Shown: piece after piece, positions 17,563-24,960 of the stretch
How positions within the stretch are numbered: position 1 is the first letter of the stretch
How the letters are laid out: each line of letters starts with the position of its first letter
NCBI GenBank assembly: GCA_040905445.1
Contig: JBBDRN010000012.1
Location: forward strand, 1 to 52,041
Direction: 5' to 3'
DNA: 52,041 nt
Source of the DNA: SKPT01 sp040905445
Lineage (GTDB): Bacteria > Planctomycetota > Phycisphaerae > Phycisphaerales > Phycisphaeraceae
The notes under the pieces: model-generated
The model's input: only the letters and a program-made list of their open reading frames with translations
What the model was told of the DNA's origin: nothing
Databases searched by the model: none
Translations under genes and position numbers: made by a program

Positions 17563-17675
17563 GGTTGGATTGAACCCGCTCTAGAAACCAAGGATTAGGC
17601 GAGAAGAGGAACGGGAGTTGCTGCGAGCCCCCAATCGCCAATCCCCAATCGGCGATCTCCCCCGCCCGCCCCGGC

Positions 17676-17681
17676 TACCAT
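17676..17681 (+). promoter_or_regulatory. Candidate -10 element (TACCAT) of a leaderless promoter
   Basis: It ends 6 nt before the ATG of pdxA at 17688. Confidence 0.4.
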
Positions 17682-17687
17682 GCCACC

Positions 17688-18755
17688 ATGCCCCCCGGCC
17701 CCGCCAACCCGCCCCCCGCCAACCCGTCCCCCGCGACGCGTAAACCCGTGATCGGCATCACGATGGGCGAGCCCGCCGGGATCGGCCCCGAGGTCGTCGT
17801 CAAGGCCCTCGCCGACCGCGACGTCCGCAAGCAGGCCCGCTTCGTCATCTACGGCATGAACGAGCTGCTCGCTTACGCCGCCGACCTCGCCGAGATCGAC
17901 CCGTTCTGGTGGCGCCTTCAGCACGACGCCGCCCGCGCCACTTACGACCTCGTCCACGACGTCGTCGTTCTCGACTACGACGAGTACTCCATGCTCGGCT
18001 CCGCCGTGCATCGCCCCACGCGGCAGGGCGGCCAGGCCAGCCTCCGCTTCCTCGACGACGCCATCACCGCTTCCGGCCGATCCCACGAGCAGGGGGGCAT
18101 CGACGCCCTCGTCACCGCCCCCATCTGCAAAGCCTCCTGGCGCCTCGTCGGCTGCAAGTTCCCCGGCCATACGGAGCTGCTCCAGCACCGCACCCGCGCC
18201 AAACGCGTCGCCATGGCCTTCCACGCCCCGCAGATGAACATCGTCCTCGCCACCGTCCACGTCCCGCTCATGGACGTGCGCAACCTCCTGAGCATCGGCT
18301 GCGTCTTCGACCCCATCGACCTCGGCAACGACTTCTGCAAACGCATGGGTCACGCCCGCCCGCGCATCGCCGTGTGCGGCCTCAACCCCCACGCCGGCGA
18401 GGAAGGCCAGTTCGGCGACGAAGAAGCACGCGTCATCAAGCCCGCCATCGAAATGGCCCGCGAGCAAAACATCGACGTCCAGGGCCCATTCCCCGCCGAC
18501 TCTCTCTTCGCCCAGGGCCGCGACAAGTGGGACCTCATCGTCGCCATGTACCACGACCAGGGCCTCATCCCCATGAAGATGCTCGCCTGGGATCAGGCCG
18601 TCAACGTCACGCTCGGCCTGCCCATGATCCGCACCAGCCCCGACCACGGCACCGCCTTCGACATCGTCGGCAAGAACCGCGCCGACCCCGGCTCCATGAA
18701 GGCCGCGATCAACCTCGCCGCCCGCATGGCCCGCCAACGCCTTGCAAAACCCTAG
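17688..18755 (+). CDS. pdxA: 4-hydroxythreonine-4-phosphate dehydrogenase PdxA
   Basis: 355 residues. After a Pro-rich 18-residue N-terminus comes VIGITMGEPAGIGPEVVVKAL, the PdxA opening. Other family motifs are APICKASWRLVGCKFPGHTELL, ATVHVPLMDV, GLNPHAGEEGQFGDEE, and the C-terminal AMYHDQGLIPMK and LGLPMIRTSPDHGTAFDI. The His residues in GHTELL, YHDQG and PDHGTA supply the metal site. The enzyme oxidises 4-phosphohydroxy-L-threonine in pyridoxal 5'-phosphate synthesis through the DXP-dependent route. The Pro-rich N-terminus extends beyond most homologues, but the TACCAT-6-ATG arrangement supports this start. Confidence 0.93.
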   Translation: MPPGPANPPPANPSPATRKPVIGITMGEPAGIGPEVVVKALADRDVRKQARFVIYGMNELLAYAADLAEIDPFWWRLQHDAARATYDLVHDVVVLDYDEYSMLGSAVHRPTRQGGQASLRFLDDAITASGRSHEQGGIDALVTAPICKASWRLVGCKFPGHTELLQHRTRAKRVAMAFHAPQMNIVLATVHVPLMDVRNLLSIGCVFDPIDLGNDFCKRMGHARPRIAVCGLNPHAGEEGQFGDEEARVIKPAIEMAREQNIDVQGPFPADSLFAQGRDKWDLIVAMYHDQGLIPMKMLAWDQAVNVTLGLPMIRTSPDHGTAFDIVGKNRADPGSMKAAINLAARMARQRLAKP

Positions 18756-18774
18756 AAAAACGGGGTTGCCACTC

Positions 18775-18843
18775 GTAGGGTCCGCTGTGCGGACCTTGTC
18801 CCGACCTCCCACCGCCCGCCGCGCAGGGTCCGCTGTGCGGACC
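18775..18843 (+). repeat. Two direct copies of family-I REP
   Basis: Copies at 18775-18795 and 18823-18843 share GGGTCCGCTGTGCGGACC, a perfect 7-bp stem GGTCCGC/GCGGACC with TGT loop. The first begins GTAG, the second GCAG. They lie between pdxA and the PEP-CTERM-like gene. Confidence 0.8.
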
Positions 18844-19018
18844 TCCCCCGCCTGCCCGCGCGCCATACGCCGCGCACCTTCCCCCTCTTCACACCTCTCC
18901 TTCAACTTTCTCGCCAATCGCCACACCAGCCGCCAAACCGTGGTGTAGTCTTGCGGACTGCGCCTGCGCCCGCCGGGAAGCGAGACGCCGACCCCAAAAC
19001 ACCCACGGAGAAGCCAAG

Positions 19019-19780
19019 ATGTCACGAACGCTCCTGCAGTGGATCGGCTCCGCCACGCTCGTCCTCGCCCTCGTCGGCACCTCCCACGCCGCGTCCGTCA
19101 CCACCACCCTCACCGGCTACAAGGGCGGCGTCATCCAGACCACCTTCGGCAACGTCACCGTCCAGGGCGGCGCCGGCGCGCTCCAGTGGCAGGTCCAGAG
19201 CGATGCCGACGGCCAACTCGTCTACGGCCCGGACTCCACCTTCATCACCTTTTGCATCGAAGCCGCCGAGTCGATCCAGCTCAACCACACCTACGACTAT
19301 GCCGTCGTCGACCCGGCGCTCGCGCCCAACGACGGCTGGCCCCAGATGGGCGAGCAGCGGGCCGGCCTGCTCACCGGCTGGTTCGCCGCCTACTACCAGG
19401 GCGATTCACTCAGCGACTGGACCAACACCCAGGCCATGGCCTTCCAGATGGGCGTCTGGGAGATCGTCGCCGAAACCACCGACGCCTTCGACCTTGTCTC
19501 CGGGTTTCACACCATCGGCAACCAGGCCGTCGCCCGCGACCTCGCGCAGGCCTGGCTCGACGACGAAGCCGCCTGGCAGGGGGGCAACACCCCGCACAGC
19601 TTCGTCCTCAAGGCCATGACTTCGCCTTGGCCCGACGTCGCCGGCAACAACATCCAGGATCAGGTCTTCTTCGTGGTCGCCACCGCCCCCGCGCCCTCGG
19701 CGGTCTTTGGCGGCCTTGGGCTGCTCGGCACACTCAGCGTCGTCCGTTGGCGCCGCCGACGCCAGGCGGATCTCGCCTGA
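19019..19780 (+). CDS. Secreted PEP-CTERM-like protein with PAPSA anchor
   Basis: 253 residues. An N-terminal signal peptide (residues 1-24, cleavage near SHA-AS) is followed by a domain of about 200 residues containing TFITFCIEAAESI and AMAFQMGVWEIVAE, a pattern met in PEP-CTERM proteins of planctomycetes. The C-terminus is a sorting tail: Pro-Ala-Pro-Ser-Ala, a transmembrane stretch (VFGGLGLLGTLSVV), then Arg-rich WRRRRQADLA. In canonical PEP-CTERM tails the first motif is Pro-Glu-Pro; the Pro-Ala-Pro-Ser form is a variant. No exosortase gene is in the window. ATG 19019 has GGAGAAG upstream. It is probably exported and cell-surface attached. Confidence 0.72.
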   Translation: MSRTLLQWIGSATLVLALVGTSHAASVTTTLTGYKGGVIQTTFGNVTVQGGAGALQWQVQSDADGQLVYGPDSTFITFCIEAAESIQLNHTYDYAVVDPALAPNDGWPQMGEQRAGLLTGWFAAYYQGDSLSDWTNTQAMAFQMGVWEIVAETTDAFDLVSGFHTIGNQAVARDLAQAWLDDEAAWQGGNTPHSFVLKAMTSPWPDVAGNNIQDQVFFVVATAPAPSAVFGGLGLLGTLSVVRWRRRRQADLA

Positions 19781-19809
19781 GCTCGATCCTCCATCTCGAT
19801 CCCGTGTGG

Positions 19810-19840
19810 CACCGCCCGGCCGGGTCTCGGCCGGGCGGTG
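19810..19840. terminator. Bidirectional hairpin between convergent genes
   Basis: A 12-bp perfect stem (19810-19821 with 19829-19840) and 7-nt loop GGGTCTC lie between the PEP-CTERM-like gene and the pseudopilin gene. No T run follows on either side, so it acts as a terminator only if hairpin stability suffices. Confidence 0.6.
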
Positions 19841-19848
19841 GCATGCGC

Positions 19849-20781
19849 TCACTGCACGTCGGCGTCGGCGTAGCCGTTCCAGTACCCGTTGTCCACGTCA
19901 CCGTCGCCGTCGAAGTTATCCAGCGCGTCGCGCGTCATCGCCTCTCCGTGGCCGTCGGCAAACACGAACGCGCCGCGCCCCCGGTTGCGTTCGGACGGCC
20001 GCGACCGCGCGTTCGGGTTGTGGCTCGATCCGTAGTACCCCGTCGGCCGCCCGCTGCCCCGCGCCGACTCCAGCGGCGGATCGAGCGCGTACTGGCCGTC
20101 CCGCCCCTCGTTGGCGCCCTCCGTGTCACCGATCACCACGGTCTGCGAAGTGGAGGGGATGTCACTCTCGACGGCACGAAACGGCAGGTCGTAGCCCGCC
20201 GTGTTGCGCCCGTTGCCGAGGTACTGGTAGTTGTAGCCGTAGCCGCCGTAGAGGCTCAGCTCGTCCTCGTCGTAGGCCCGGGCCGTGACGTTCGCCGTGC
20301 CGCCGTTGACGAGCGCCTCCATCGCCACCTGCATCGCATCCTCGCGGGCGACCTCGTGCCAGAACCGCAGGCCGAGGATCGCGTCCGGCGAGGCTTCGCT
20401 GAGGTTGATCATCGGGCTGACGAAGACCTCCGTGTTGTTGACGTAGGGCTGAAGGAAGTCGGCCCAGCGCGGCTTCGTTGAGCCGTCCGGCCGGCTGCCG
20501 CCGGCGAGGACGGAGGAGTGCCACGGATACTTGCCGTTCTCGTCGCTGAGGAAGTTGTACATCGCGACGGAACCGATCTGCCGGACGTTGCTCAGGCTCT
20601 TGATGCTGCGCGCCGTCTGCCGCGCGGCCGCGAGCGCCGGCAGGAGGATGCCGATGAGCATGGCGATGATCGAGATGACGACCAGCAGCTCGATGAGCGT
20701 GAAGGCGCGGGGCCCTGCGGATGTGCCGGGGGCCGGGAGTGTGGCGGGAGTGGCGGGTGTGGCGGGGATGGTGGGGGGCAT
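19849..20781 (-). CDS. Prepilin-type N-terminal domain protein (type II pseudopilin-like)
   Basis: 310 residues. The prepilin cleavage region is RAFTLIELLVVISIIAMLIG, with the conserved Glu at residue 31 and a hydrophobic helix after it. The residue before the cleavage site is Ala rather than the usual Gly. The body contains YGYNYQYLGNG and a C-terminal FVFADGHGEAM, the H-x9-DG type ending common in planctomycete pseudopilin-like proteins. A short Asp-rich FDGDGDVDN stretch near the C-terminus resembles a Ca-binding loop. The 26-residue leader carries a PATPATPAT run encoded by GTGGCGGG-type repeat DNA. It lacks partner secretion genes here. Upstream are a palindrome and a Fur-box-like sequence. 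Confidence 0.85.
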   Translation of the reverse strand: MPPTIPATPATPATLPAPGTSAGPRAFTLIELLVVISIIAMLIGILLPALAAARQTARSIKSLSNVRQIGSVAMYNFLSDENGKYPWHSSVLAGGSRPDGSTKPRWADFLQPYVNNTEVFVSPMINLSEASPDAILGLRFWHEVAREDAMQVAMEALVNGGTANVTARAYDEDELSLYGGYGYNYQYLGNGRNTAGYDLPFRAVESDIPSTSQTVVIGDTEGANEGRDGQYALDPPLESARGSGRPTGYYGSSHNPNARSRPSERNRGRGAFVFADGHGEAMTRDALDNFDGDGDVDNGYWNGYADADVQ

Positions 20782-20801
20782 GGTGCGCTTCCTTTTTGTT
20801 C

Positions 20802-20820
20802 ATTGCGACGCGGTCGCAAT
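20802..20820. promoter_or_regulatory. Perfect palindrome, candidate operator
   Basis: ATTGCGAC-GCG-GTCGCAAT, an 8-bp inverted repeat, lies 21-39 nt before the pseudopilin start and just upstream of its AAGGA ribosome-binding site. It could be an operator or an mRNA hairpin that controls translation. Confidence 0.45.
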
Positions 20821-20855
20821 ATCTCCGGCCGGCGATGATATCAAGCGGTGAAACG

Positions 20856-20877
20856 GATGCAACTGAGTCTCAATTAC
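20856..20877. promoter_or_regulatory. Fur-box-like sequence upstream of the pseudopilin gene
   Basis: On the minus strand TGAGACTCAGTTGCAT resembles the Fur-family 7-1-7 pattern, and it lies about 75-96 bp before the start. This is based on similarity to Fur sites of other phyla only. Confidence 0.25.
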
Positions 20878-21017
20878 TCCCATCGCCCGCCCGCGCGCCC
20901 TCCGGGGGATCACGCCGACAAGTCGAGCTGCTAACGTGACTTGACGAAGACCGCCTCCCCCCGAGTTTTCTTATTGTCCGGAAAATTCTGCGCGTTCGGT
21001 TCCCCGGTCCCGCCGGG

Positions 21018-21023
21018 TATCAT
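21018..21023 (+). promoter_or_regulatory. Candidate -10 element (TATCAT) of a leaderless promoter
   Basis: It ends 6 nt before the ATG of bioD at 21030. Confidence 0.45.
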
Positions 21024-21029
21024 CGCCCC

Positions 21030-21818
21030 ATGCCCTTCCAACCCCCCGGAGCTGTCACCCGCCCCGGCTTGTTCATCACCGGGACCGACACCGGCGTCGG
21101 CAAGACGCTTGTCGCCTGCGCCATCGCCGACAGCCTCGCAACCACCCGCCGCGTCGGCGTCTGCAAACCCTTCGCCACCGGCTGCCAACGCGACCAGGCG
21201 GGCCAACTCGTGCACGACGACGCCCAGGCCCTCGCGCGGGCGGCCCGGTGCCAGCACCCCGCCGACATCGTCAGCCCCATCCGCTTCACCGACGCGCTCG
21301 CCCCCGCCGTCGCGAGCGAGGTCACCGACGTGGCGATCGATTGGCCGGCCTTGAACCACGCCCTGAACGTCTTGAACCACGCATCCGACCTGATGCTCGT
21401 CGAGGGGGTGGGCGGCGTGATGGTGCCGCTCGACGCCGATCAGCCCACCTTTACCGTGCGGGACCTGATCGCCTGCCTGGCCCTCCCCGCCGTCGTCGTG
21501 ACCCGCGCCGGCCTCGGAACGCTCAACCACACCGCCATGACCGTACACCTGCTCCGCGAGGTCGGCTGCCGCATCGCGGGCCTCGTGATCAATGAGCATG
21601 GCCTCGCCACCGACGACGGCGACGCCTCGCCGGCCCACAACCCCCGCTGGCTCGAGCGCATGACCGGCCTCCCGATCCTCGCCACACTGCCTGACCCGGG
21701 GCGGGTGGCGGAGGCGGGGGCGGGGCGCGGCGGGATCCCTGACCCCGTCCGGCGGACGATCGGCACCGTCGACTGGATGAGTCTGATGGAGCCGAAGGAC
21801 GCAGTGGAAGGCGTATAA
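21030..21818 (+). CDS. bioD: Dethiobiotin synthetase BioD
   Basis: 262 residues. The N-terminal P-loop is ITGTDTGVGKT (16-26), the BioD-specific version that binds ATP. Further family motifs are VCKPFATGC, LMLVEGVGGVMVPL and GLGTLNHTAMTV. The enzyme carboxylates 7,8-diaminononanoate with CO2 and ATP to form dethiobiotin, the penultimate step of biotin synthesis. The partner gene bioF is 13.8 kb away in this window, so biotin genes are scattered rather than clustered. It is about 20 residues longer than usual at the C-terminus. The start is supported by the TATCAT-6-ATG arrangement and by the position of the P-loop. Confidence 0.93.
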   Translation: MPFQPPGAVTRPGLFITGTDTGVGKTLVACAIADSLATTRRVGVCKPFATGCQRDQAGQLVHDDAQALARAARCQHPADIVSPIRFTDALAPAVASEVTDVAIDWPALNHALNVLNHASDLMLVEGVGGVMVPLDADQPTFTVRDLIACLALPAVVVTRAGLGTLNHTAMTVHLLREVGCRIAGLVINEHGLATDDGDASPAHNPRWLERMTGLPILATLPDPGRVAEAGAGRGGIPDPVRRTIGTVDWMSLMEPKDAVEGV

Positions 21819-21882
21819 CGTGCTTTTCTAGCATGGTTTGCCGCTTAATTCCGCGATTGCCCGCCGCGCCGGAGCCTCGATC

Positions 21883-21891
21883 TGATACAAT
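21883..21891 (+). promoter_or_regulatory. Extended -10 promoter (TGATACAAT) of the betaine operon
   Basis: TGA-TACAAT matches an extended -10. No good -35 lies at 16-18 bp. It would give a leader of roughly 135 nt ahead of the first methyltransferase. Confidence 0.45.
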
Positions 21892-21916
21892 GGGAGGCTT
21901 ACGGCGACCTGACTGG

Positions 21917-21990
21917 GGGCTTCAAGCCCACTGGTGCGGCCGCGCCCGCCACCCCCGGGCGCGAGCTGTCGCCCCGGCGTCCGGCCGGGG
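21917..21990 (+). other. Structured 5' leader of the betaine operon
   Basis: Two hairpins: GGGCTTCAAGCCC (21917-21929) and CCCCGGC-GTCCG-GCCGGGG (21972-21990). They lie between the candidate promoter and the AAAGGA ribosome-binding site at 22023-22028. They could be regulatory or simply repeat-derived. Confidence 0.35.
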
Positions 21991-22030
21991 CCCCAGGCCC
22001 CCGTCATCCACCCCGGACAACGAAAGGACT

Positions 22031-22858
22031 TTGGTCATTACGCAGAACAAGCCACAATCATTCGGCGACAACCCCGTCGAGACCCGCGACACCGACAACT
22101 ACAAAAATGAGTACACCGAGGGCTTCGTCGACAAGTGGGATGAGCTCATCGACTGGGACGGCCGCGCCGAGAGCGAGGGGGCGTTCTTCATCGACGCCCT
22201 CAAGGAGCGAGGCGCCAAGCGCGTCCTTGATGTCGCCTGCGGCACGGGGTTTCACTCGGTGAGGCTGATCGAGGCCGGCTTCGACGTCGTCTCCGCCGAC
22301 GGCAGCCCGGAGATGCTCGCCCGCGCCTTTGACAACGCCCGCCGGCGGGGTCACATCCTCCGCACCGTGCAGGCGGACTGGCGCTGGCTCAACCGCGACG
22401 TGCACGAAATGTTCGACGCGGTGATCTGCCTGGGCAACTCCTTCACCCACCTGTTCACCGAGAAGGACCGCCGCAAGGCCCTCGCCGAGTTCTACGCAAC
22501 GCTCCGGCACGACGGCGTGCTCATCCTCGACCAGCGCAACTACGACGGCATCCTCGACCACGGGTTCTCCAGCCAGCACAAGTACTACTACTGCGGCGAC
22601 AACGTCTCCGCCGAGCCCGAGCATGTCGACGACGGGCTGGCGCGCTTCCGCTACCAGTTCCCCGACCAGTCGGTCTACTACCTGAACATGTTCCCGCTGC
22701 GCAAGGACTACACGCGTCGGCTCATGACGGAGGTCGGCTTCCAGCGCACCGAGACCTACGGTGACTTCAAGGAGACCTACCGCACCGACGACCCCGACTT
22801 CTACGTCCACGTCGCGCACAAGGAATACCACGAGGACGAGCAGCAGGAGACCAAGTGA
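22031..22858 (+). CDS. Glycine/sarcosine N-methyltransferase (GSMT)
   Basis: About 275 residues. The sequence follows halophile GSMT closely: RDTDNYKNEYTEGFVDKWDE and IDWDGRAESEGAFF, SAM motif I VLDVACGTGFHSVRL, then TVQADWRWLNRDVHEMFDAV, ICLGNSFTHLF, LILDQRNYDGILDHGFSS and YGDFKETYRTDDPDF. The enzyme methylates glycine to sarcosine and then dimethylglycine with SAM. Start choice is unusual: no ATG is near. The AAAGGA box (22023-22028) is 2 nt before TTG 22031 and 8 nt before ATT 22037; family N-termini match either. The frame also has an ATG at 21890, but that overlaps the -10 element. The stop overlaps the next gene by one base, so the two are co-translated in an operon. Confidence 0.9.
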   Translation: MVITQNKPQSFGDNPVETRDTDNYKNEYTEGFVDKWDELIDWDGRAESEGAFFIDALKERGAKRVLDVACGTGFHSVRLIEAGFDVVSADGSPEMLARAFDNARRRGHILRTVQADWRWLNRDVHEMFDAVICLGNSFTHLFTEKDRRKALAEFYATLRHDGVLILDQRNYDGILDHGFSSQHKYYYCGDNVSAEPEHVDDGLARFRYQFPDQSVYYLNMFPLRKDYTRRLMTEVGFQRTETYGDFKETYRTDDPDFYVHVAHKEYHEDEQQETK

Positions 22859-23691
22859 TGACGAGCGATCCCTCCAGCGCGGTCAGCACCGCGCGCCAGT
22901 ACTACAACAGTGACGATGCCGACAACTTCTACCACACCATCTGGGGCGGCGAGGACATCCACGTCGGCCTCTACCAGAGCGACAGCGAGCCGATCTTCGA
23001 CGCCAGCCGACGCACCGTCGAGCAGATCGCCTCGAAGCTCAACCTGACGAAGGACTCCCGCGTCCTCGACGTCGGCGCCGGCTTCGGCGGCGCGGCCCGC
23101 TACCTCGCCCGCACCTTCGGCTGCCAGGTCGTCGCCCTCAACCTCTCCGAAGCCGAAAACGAGCGCGATCGGCAGAAAAACAAGGAGCAGGGCCTCGATC
23201 ACCTCGTCACGGTCGTCGACGGCGACTTCGAGAACCTGCCCTATGACGCGGCGTCCTTCGACGTCGTCTGGTGCCAGGACGCCATCCTCCACAGCGCCAA
23301 CCGCGGCAAGGTCATGACCGAAGTCGCCCGCGTGCTCAAGCCCGGCGGCGAATTCGTCTTCACCGACCCCATGCAGGCCGACGACGCCCCCGTCGACAAG
23401 CTCAAGCCCATCTACGACCGCATCCACCTGCCCAACATGGGCTCGCCCGGTTTCTACCGCGAAAAGCTCAAGGAACTGGGCTTGACCGAGGTGGCCTTCG
23501 AGGAGATGACCCACCAGTTGGTCAACCACTACACGCGCGTGCGTGACGAGATGCTCCGCAAGCGTGACGAGCTCAAGGCCGCGGGCGTCTCCGATGAATA
23601 CGTCGAGCGCATGGACAAGGGCCTCGGCCACTGGGTCGAAGGCGGCCGCAACGGCTGGCTCGCGTGGGGCATCTTCCACTTCCGCAAGTAG
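22858..23691 (+). CDS. Sarcosine/dimethylglycine N-methyltransferase (SDMT)
   Basis: 277 residues starting at the ATG that overlaps the upstream TGA (TGATG). It carries the SDMT opening QYYNSDDADNFYHTIWGGED and IHVGLY, SAM motif I VLDVGAGFGGAARYLA, then VTVVDGDFENLPYDAASFDV and WCQDAILHS, FVFTDPMQADD and the C-terminal LGHWVEGGRNGWLAWG. The enzyme converts sarcosine and dimethylglycine to glycine betaine. With the preceding GSMT it forms the complete three-step methylation route from glycine to betaine, a compatible solute, indicating life in saline or fluctuating-salinity water. No betaine transporter or SAM-recycling gene is adjacent. Confidence 0.92.
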   Translation: MTSDPSSAVSTARQYYNSDDADNFYHTIWGGEDIHVGLYQSDSEPIFDASRRTVEQIASKLNLTKDSRVLDVGAGFGGAARYLARTFGCQVVALNLSEAENERDRQKNKEQGLDHLVTVVDGDFENLPYDAASFDVVWCQDAILHSANRGKVMTEVARVLKPGGEFVFTDPMQADDAPVDKLKPIYDRIHLPNMGSPGFYREKLKELGLTEVAFEEMTHQLVNHYTRVRDEMLRKRDELKAAGVSDEYVERMDKGLGHWVEGGRNGWLAWGIFHFRK

Positions 23692-23700
23692 GCCCTTGAG

Positions 23701-23720
23701 CCACGAAGACACGAAGGGCG
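23701..23720. repeat. Word repeat CCACGAAGACACGAAGGG
   Basis: A copy of the degenerate ACGAAG-unit repeat, directly after the methyltransferase operon; others are at 46551-46590 and 48352-48395. Confidence 0.55.
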
Positions 23721-23769
23721 CCCCGCCACGTTCCGGACGCATGTTCGACGATGAGCACACGCCGCCGCC

Positions 23770-23793
23770 CCGGGACCAGCGGTCCCGGCTTTT
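23770..23793 (+). repeat. REP-like palindrome, family II
   Basis: CCGGGACC-AGC-GGTCCCGG followed by CTTTTTAC. It lies 79 bp after the SDMT stop; with the T-rich tail it could also end that operon's transcript. Confidence 0.7.
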
Positions 23794-23821
23794 TACGCCC
23801 GCGCTTGATGTGGAGGCTGTC

Positions 23822-24367
23822 TCAGAACAGCCACGCGAGCAGGGCGACCTCCAGCAGCAGCAGCGTGCCAAGGATGACGGCGATCCCGAGCGGGCGGTTG
23901 TCGCGCAGTGCGTCGAGCATCGTGCGTCGCCGTGGCAGGGCGATGAGCTGAAGCTGCTGCCGGCCGGCCGCGGCGCAATGATGGGGCGGATGGCCGCGGC
24001 GCGCCTGGTCCTGGACGATCGCGATCACCAGGTTCGCGTCGAACGGCGAGAGGCCGAGCATGCGCCCGAGCCTGATCAGGCGGTCGCGATGCTCCGGCCG
24101 CAGCAGCGTCCCTTCGAGCTTGTCGGCCGCGCGGGCGGCAAGCACCCACCGGGGATCGCCCGGGCCCGCGATCGGTCCGCCGCCCGCCCGGTCGCCGCTC
24201 CCGAACAACTGCGGAGCATCCTCCGGCCGGCTCGGCGGCTGCCACAGCACATCGCGCGGCCAACCCTGCGCGGGGGTCGGCACGTCGCGGCCTTCGCCGG
24301 GCGGTACATCACCCGGGGCCGGCGGCGCCGTGGGCGCCGCGTTGTCTTGAACCGGTGAGCGGAGCAT
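23822..24367 (-). CDS. Hypothetical tail-anchored protein
   Basis: 181 residues from ATG 24367, which has a GAGGGA-rich ribosome-binding region. The frame is open further upstream, but the extra part has Gly/Ser-rich composition and no support. The N-terminal 60 residues are Pro-rich and disordered-looking. A conserved-looking helical segment follows (HRDRLIRLGRMLGLSPFDAN and LVIAIVQDQARRG), then a C-terminal transmembrane helix (LGIAVILGTLLLLEVALLAWLF) that reaches the very end, suggesting tail anchoring with the bulk in the cytoplasm. I do not recognise the family. It is convergent with the betaine operon and divergent from the DUF2007 gene. Confidence 0.55.
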   Translation of the reverse strand: MLRSPVQDNAAPTAPPAPGDVPPGEGRDVPTPAQGWPRDVLWQPPSRPEDAPQLFGSGDRAGGGPIAGPGDPRWVLAARAADKLEGTLLRPEHRDRLIRLGRMLGLSPFDANLVIAIVQDQARRGHPPHHCAAAGRQQLQLIALPRRRTMLDALRDNRPLGIAVILGTLLLLEVALLAWLF

Positions 24368-24589
24368 TCCCTCTTTTCCCTCGCGGCCGTGCGTCACGCG
24401 GCCACACCCCAACCATACCACGGCTTGACCCGACGCCAAGACCGATCCACCCCCGCCGGCGCGCGCGCTCACGGCCCAACCGTCATAATCGGACCTACAC
24501 GGTGGACCGGAAGGGTGTTGGTGCGCTATAAATAACGTTGTGGCAATAGTATGAGTTCAATGTGGGATGCTTGGCTCGTGGAGGCGCCC

Positions 24590-24847
24590 ATGGCCCGCGA
24601 TGTGTACCTCGTGATCGTTTACGAAGCCGGGTCGCTGCTTGAGGCCGCCCTGCTCAGTCAGCGGCTGCTCGACGAGGGGATCGACAACCAGGTCGACGAC
24701 GGCGACGCGGGTGAACCGGAGGCCGGTGTTGCGGGTGTGGCGGGCGTGGCGGGTGTGGCGGGGCGCCCATGCGTGCGCGTCGCCGTCGAGGTCGCCGACG
24801 CCGCCGAGGTCATCGTCGGCGACTTCCTCAGCGAGGTCCAAGGTTGA
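24590..24847 (+). CDS. DUF2007-type small protein
   Basis: 85 residues from ATG 24590, with GGAGG 5 nt upstream; the reading frame continues 39 bp further up but has no ribosome-binding site. The start YLVIVYEAGSLLEAALLSQR is the DUF2007 ('putative signal transducing protein') pattern, a small ferredoxin-like fold with no known activity. In the middle, where homologues have a short loop, this copy carries AGVAGVAGVAGVAG, encoded by four or five near-perfect 9-bp repeats of TGTGGCGGG type. The strand after the repeat (CVRVAVEVADAAEVI) resumes the fold, so the insertion is probably tolerated in a loop. It ends 126 bp before trpC. Confidence 0.7.
   Translation: MARDVYLVIVYEAGSLLEAALLSQRLLDEGIDNQVDDGDAGEPEAGVAGVAGVAGVAGRPCVRVAVEVADAAEVIVGDFLSEVQG
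24723..24763 (+). repeat. 9-bp tandem repeat (TGTGGCGGG) inside the DUF2007 gene
   Basis: Four to five units of GTGGCGGGT/C keep the frame because the period is 9. It is the clearest of the GTGGCGGG arrays in the window. Confidence 0.8.
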
Positions 24848-24960
24848 AGACGCACGCCCCGCACACCACCTGTTAGCAGCCGCATCACGTTTGCACCACG
24901 TCGCCCAGAGGGTGACCGTGAACGCGAGGACGTCCATTTTCCCAACCTCCACCCGGCGAC

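Noticed and set aside
21890..22030. ATG 21890 as start of the glycine/sarcosine methyltransferase
   Set aside because: It overlaps the extended -10 sequence, and the added residues are Pro/Arg-rich with no family match; AAAGGA lies much further down.
24723..24763. Possible CRISPR-like array
   Set aside because: Units are 9 bp with no spacers, and no cas genes are present. It is a microsatellite.
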